Shown here in pieces: positions 61,376 to 64,000 of a DNA stretch of 64,000 bases. The DNA lies in contig JAUJMU010000001.1 of NCBI GenBank assembly GCA_030446715.1, positions 62,001 through 126,000 of the forward strand. The letters are read 5' to 3'. The stretch is from Cytophagales bacterium. Lineage in GTDB: Bacteria; Bacteroidota; Bacteroidia; Cytophagales; 172606-1. Under the pieces are notes generated by a model. That model worked only from the letters and a program-made list of their open reading frames with translations. It did not search any database and had not been told where the DNA came from. Each line of letters starts with the position of its first letter. Positions within the stretch are counted from its first letter, which is position 1. The position numbers and the translations under genes were made by a program.

Positions 61376-62098
61376 ATGCAAGATTCAGCGAGCAATCAGA
61401 TTAATCTTTTCCTCAACGCAGTACCACGTCCGGGCGACACCTTGCCAACAAGTGAGTTGGTAATGACCATCAACAAGGCGCGTATTGCCGAAGCAGGTAA
61501 TGCCCTAAATGAGGCTGTGCGGCTTCTTACCAGCGTGTGCAAGGAATTCCGGGACTTGGGGGTCGGCGAAATTGCCGACGCGCAGGAATTGCGCAAAGTG
61601 GTTGCAATGTTGGACGAGGCCGCAGTACGGCGGTACGTAGCTGAACGCACGGTGGCCGGTGCTGGCACTATCACTTTAGGCGTGCTTACGCTGTCTCCGG
61701 AAAAGGTTGCGGGATTGCTGGCCGTTAGTGAAGTGCAAGACCTTATCCGCGCCAATAAAGCGGCACAGGCTTTCTTTAATCGGGCGACCAATTGGCATAT
61801 ATCGCAATTCCAGCTAGAGAACGGCGTAGTATCTGCCACAGTAGATGCGCAAAAGGCTGTTTTGGCTTCGTGCATGGCTCTGACTTCGGACGAACGCGCA
61901 AAGAAGGTGTTTAAAATCGCGAAAACCGCCGAAAAAGCCCTCCGTGACCTTGCCGCCTTATTCCCTGACTGTGACCGGAGTTCAACCCCGTTCCTCCGCA
62001 GCCTTGATGAGTACATGGCGGTTGACCATGAGACGGGCGAATTAGTGGTCAACGGATGGTTTATAAAGAGCTTCACAGAGCCTCAACAGTACATTTAA
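61376..62098 (+). CDS. Phage-element protein of unknown function
   Basis: 240 aa. Mostly alpha-helical, starting MQDSASNQINLFLNAVPRPG, with ALNEAVRLLTSVCKEFRDLG, RTVAGAGTITLGVLTLSPEK and KVFKIAKTAEKALRDLAALF. No recognised family. Position between replication and tape measure suggests a major tail or head protein or a recombination helper, but nothing confirms it. A strong terminator follows. Confidence 0.6.
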   Translation: MQDSASNQINLFLNAVPRPGDTLPTSELVMTINKARIAEAGNALNEAVRLLTSVCKEFRDLGVGEIADAQELRKVVAMLDEAAVRRYVAERTVAGAGTITLGVLTLSPEKVAGLLAVSEVQDLIRANKAAQAFFNRATNWHISQFQLENGVVSATVDAQKAVLASCMALTSDERAKKVFKIAKTAEKALRDLAALFPDCDRSSTPFLRSLDEYMAVDHETGELVVNGWFIKSFTEPQQYI

Positions 62099-62129
62099 AG
62101 GTGATTTGAATTAATAATAGGATTATTCG

Positions 62130-62165
62130 CATTTCCCCGGTGGTTTCTGCCGGGGAAATGTTTTT
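62130..62165 (+). terminator. Rho-independent terminator
   Basis: CATTTCCCCGG (62130-62140) pairs perfectly with CCGGGGAAATG (62150-62160) and is followed by five T. Ends the 61376-62098 gene. Confidence 0.9.
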
Positions 62166-62213
62166 ACCCTCAACATCAAGACTTTAACTATAACATATAA
62201 TACAGATACGATA

Positions 62214-62687
62214 GTGAGATTAGTGGTGGGGATGACCGAAGACTCGGTTTTCCCCCTTTTTACAAACTGCAGCGGTTTTAAAGAGATCGAAAACAGTGCC
62301 GTAAATGGCTCCGTAAGCCGCGCAGAGCTTACCAGGATAGCGAATCACTTCCTTTGTGGCCCCGAAGTAGGCGCGGCTATTAACAACGCCCTGTACGGCC
62401 TTACAAACGCAAATAAGCACACCTTTACCCTTACCGGCGACCTTGCCAGCCTCAACCAGCCTAAAGAAACCTGGACACCTGAACAAGTGGTTAACCAACT
62501 GGTGAGCAAGACTAAACAGGTAGCGGGAAAGGGCGGCGTAATTACGCGCAATGACCTGCTTACGGTTGCCTTTGATGCACGTACGCCTTTCAACGTCCGG
62601 GCAAGGCTTCGGGGCGTGACAGAGGGAGCCAACGCGCATAAGATGGAGTTTTCCACCAGTGATTTTAAGCAGGCATTTAAACGGTAA
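62214..62687 (+). CDS. Phage-element protein, possible tail assembly factor
   Basis: 157 aa from GTG (62214); an ATG is at 62232. Two helical regions around a central segment: ITRIANHFLCGPEVGAAINN-like, LTNANKHTFTLTGDLASLNQ and PEQVVNQLVSKTKQVAGKGG. No family recognised. Two genes before the tape measure, so a tail assembly chaperone or structural role is likely by position. Separated from the next gene by 7 bp, thus an operon. Confidence 0.5.
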   Translation: MRLVVGMTEDSVFPLFTNCSGFKEIENSAVNGSVSRAELTRIANHFLCGPEVGAAINNALYGLTNANKHTFTLTGDLASLNQPKETWTPEQVVNQLVSKTKQVAGKGGVITRNDLLTVAFDARTPFNVRARLRGVTEGANAHKMEFSTSDFKQAFKR

Positions 62688-62694
62688 CCGCAGC

Positions 62695-62940
62695 ATGATT
62701 AGACCATATACCGAGCAGGAGTTTACGGACGAGGTAGTGCGGCGTAGTACGCTTACGGACGGGCAATATTCCATCAACCTGGAACAGCTTCGGGAATTGT
62801 GCTTTGATGTCAGGCTGACTGAGGAACAATACGGGCGGGCTATGAAACTAATAAGACAGGCCGACGCAGCAGAAATAGACCCTAACGGCGGCGTACAGCA
62901 CTTTGAGGGCGGTTGGAGATACGAAAGGGTACACTATTAA
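62695..62940 (+). CDS. Small phage-element protein before the tape measure
   Basis: 81 aa from the ATG at 62695 (MIRPYTEQEFTDEVVRRSTL); a GTG at 62659 overlaps the gene before. Charged and helical, with LEQLRELCFDVRLTEEQYGR and AMKLIRQADAAEIDPNGGV. The size and position match the short gene that precedes a tape measure gene (often a tail assembly chaperone), but no sequence match is seen. 13 bp before the tape measure start. Confidence 0.55.
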   Translation: MIRPYTEQEFTDEVVRRSTLTDGQYSINLEQLRELCFDVRLTEEQYGRAMKLIRQADAAEIDPNGGVQHFEGGWRYERVHY

Positions 62941-62953
62941 CGAGCAATAGAAG

Positions 62954-64000
62954 ATGAGCGAAAGAGTTACTTTTACATTGGCATTAAACGACCTTGCAAG
63001 CGGTCAGCTAATGCAGTTTGCCAAAAACGGCCAAACGGTATTCGACAACCTTAATAAGCAGGCTAACGGCTTGCAGGACAAGGTAAAGGGCATAACCAGC
63101 ATAGGCAGCGGGATAACCGGAATTACCAGCATGGTTGGCGGCTTGGTGGGTGGTTTTGCCGCCTTTGACGGGATTAAGGGCATTGCTAAAATGGCAGTAG
63201 ACGCGGAGCAAACGCATATCGCATTTGAAACCATGCTAGGCAGTACGGCTAAGGCAACGGCGGCACTAAGCGACCTAAAGAAGTTCTCGGCTACCACTCC
63301 CTTTGAAAGCGACGAGGTTACAAAATCCGGACGTTCTTTGCTTGCCTACGGGTTCCAGGTGCAAGAACTATTGCCCAATCTAAAGGCAGTTGGAGACGTT
63401 GCGGCAGGCACACAAGTTCCGCTTACTGATTTGGCTAACATATTCGGTAAGGCAAGGGTAGCCGGGCGGCTGTATGCTGAGGATGTAAACCAGTTGACCG
63501 AACGCGGCGTACCGATCATTACCGAATTAGCCAAAGTGATGAATACGAGCGAGGGAGCCGTAAAGGGGTTGGTAGAAAAAGGGGCTATCGGTTTTCCTCA
63601 ATTACAGCAGGCGTTTGCCAATATGTCCGGTGAGGGTGGCAGGTTCTTTAACCTGATGGAAAAGCAATCTGCCTCCGTTGGCGGCAAATGGTCTACCCTA
63701 ATGGACTTGGTAAAGGAACGGGCGCTAGGGCTTGGTACTGACCTGTTGCCCGCTATGGGTGGCCTTGTTGACTTAGGCACGTCCATTATGAACAATATTG
63801 GCTACGTAAAAGGGCTGGCCGCGATTGCAGCAACCAGCACCGTTGCATGGTATGGCTATACCGGGGCAATGGCCGCTTACGCTGCCGTAACCAACGCGGG
63901 CGGAATAGCCGCATTCCTTTTGGCTCAGAAAACGGCCCTGTTAAACTTCGTTATGGGCCTGAATCCAATCGGGGCGGTAGTGATCGGACTGACCGCCTTT
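62954..64000 (+). CDS. Phage tail tape measure protein (partial)
   Basis: 349 codons visible from the ATG at 62954; the gene runs off the right edge. The N-terminal part has MSERVTFTLALNDLASGQLM and then a hydrophobic Gly-rich stretch (GSGITGITSMVGGLVGGFAA). The tape-measure N-terminal domain follows: AEQTHIAFETMLGSTAKATA, LKKFSATTPFESDEVTKSGR, DLANIFGKARVAGRLYAEDV and ERGVPIITELAKVM, then AIAATSTVAWYGYTGAMAAY and FVMGLNPIGAVVIGLT. It sets tail length and forms a membrane passage. Confirms that the element is a tailed-phage relative. Confidence 0.9.
   Translation, partial: MSERVTFTLALNDLASGQLMQFAKNGQTVFDNLNKQANGLQDKVKGITSIGSGITGITSMVGGLVGGFAAFDGIKGIAKMAVDAEQTHIAFETMLGSTAKATAALSDLKKFSATTPFESDEVTKSGRSLLAYGFQVQELLPNLKAVGDVAAGTQVPLTDLANIFGKARVAGRLYAEDVNQLTERGVPIITELAKVMNTSEGAVKGLVEKGAIGFPQLQQAFANMSGEGGRFFNLMEKQSASVGGKWSTLMDLVKERALGLGTDLLPAMGGLVDLGTSIMNNIGYVKGLAAIAATSTVAWYGYTGAMAAYAAVTNAGGIAAFLLAQKTALLNFVMGLNPIGAVVIGLTAF

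Larger units (their letters stand above)
56169..64000. mobile_element. Integrated phage-like element (right end outside window)
   Basis: From an apparent tRNA-end att site and a tyrosine integrase to a tape measure protein at the right border. Base composition and codon use differ from the GC-richer genes to the left. Genes in order: integrase, a split small coiled-coil ORF, a small DNA-binding-like gene, an unknown 151-aa gene, a minus-strand membrane peptide, a repeat array, replication protein, three unknowns and tape measure. No repressor, terminase, portal or capsid gene is seen in the visible part. Confidence 0.85.

Overview
The window comes from a Bacteroidota chromosome, most likely order Cytophagales or a close relative. 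Supporting signs are: bS16 with a long acidic-Ala tail; an array of several SurA-like foldases next to MoxR; PorT-like and other beta-barrel outer-membrane proteins; Bacteroidota-type promoters (-33 TTTG, -7 TAnnTTTG); almost no Shine-Dalgarno sequences; and many lipoproteins. No rRNA or complete tRNA gene is visible.

Layout. 1-6.6 kb: two TPM-domain genes, a sugar nucleotidyltransferase, an intergenic cluster of three perfect DnaA boxes (2214-2318), a TlpA-like thioredoxin, a coiled-coil/SPOR-like envelope protein, then rpsP-rimM-trmD. 5.7-11.3 kb (minus strand): an envelope-folding operon of three SurA/parvulin relatives ending in MoxR. 11.5-20.7 kb: an RsbV/RsbW-type partner switch, yidD, a 133-bp MITE-like element, priA, hsp20, a von Willebrand-like lipoprotein with a coiled-coil membrane protein, a PepSY-like lipoprotein and a NadR-like kinase. 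21-38.5 kb: cysM, polX, an EVE protein, a Uma2 gene broken by one stop codon, polyprenyl synthase, rlmB, an M90 peptidase, a redox/regulator cluster (SDR, Crp, frameshifted HxlR, DsbA-like, two NAD(P)-binding proteins), a GHL10 hydrolase and PBP1A.

39.1-43.0 kb is a zone of decay. It holds remnants of a universal stress protein, a response regulator/histidine kinase fused to a potassium channel, and a Ser/Thr kinase carrying two apparent frameshifts. A second, intact Ser/Thr kinase follows. 45-55.8 kb has an alpha/beta hydrolase, a ferredoxin reductase-ferredoxin pair, beta-barrel proteins, FkbM and GT4 transferases, a YciE/DUF892 stress protein, a TIGR02117 protein and a degraded PLP enzyme. 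Several families of dispersed palindromic repeats lie between the genes (24.2, 27.7, 32.7, 33.8, 46.0-46.3, 47.9-48.3 kb).

From about 56.17 kb to the right edge lies an integrated phage-like element, cut by the window end. It has a tRNA-3'-end-like attachment remnant, a tyrosine integrase, small regulators, an array of six exact 22-bp palindromic repeats (59232-59357) resembling iterons or operators, a structured leader with an operator-bearing promoter, a RepO/DnaD-like replication protein and, only three genes later, a tape measure protein. No packaging or capsid gene is seen between replication and tape measure, so the gene order is unusual.
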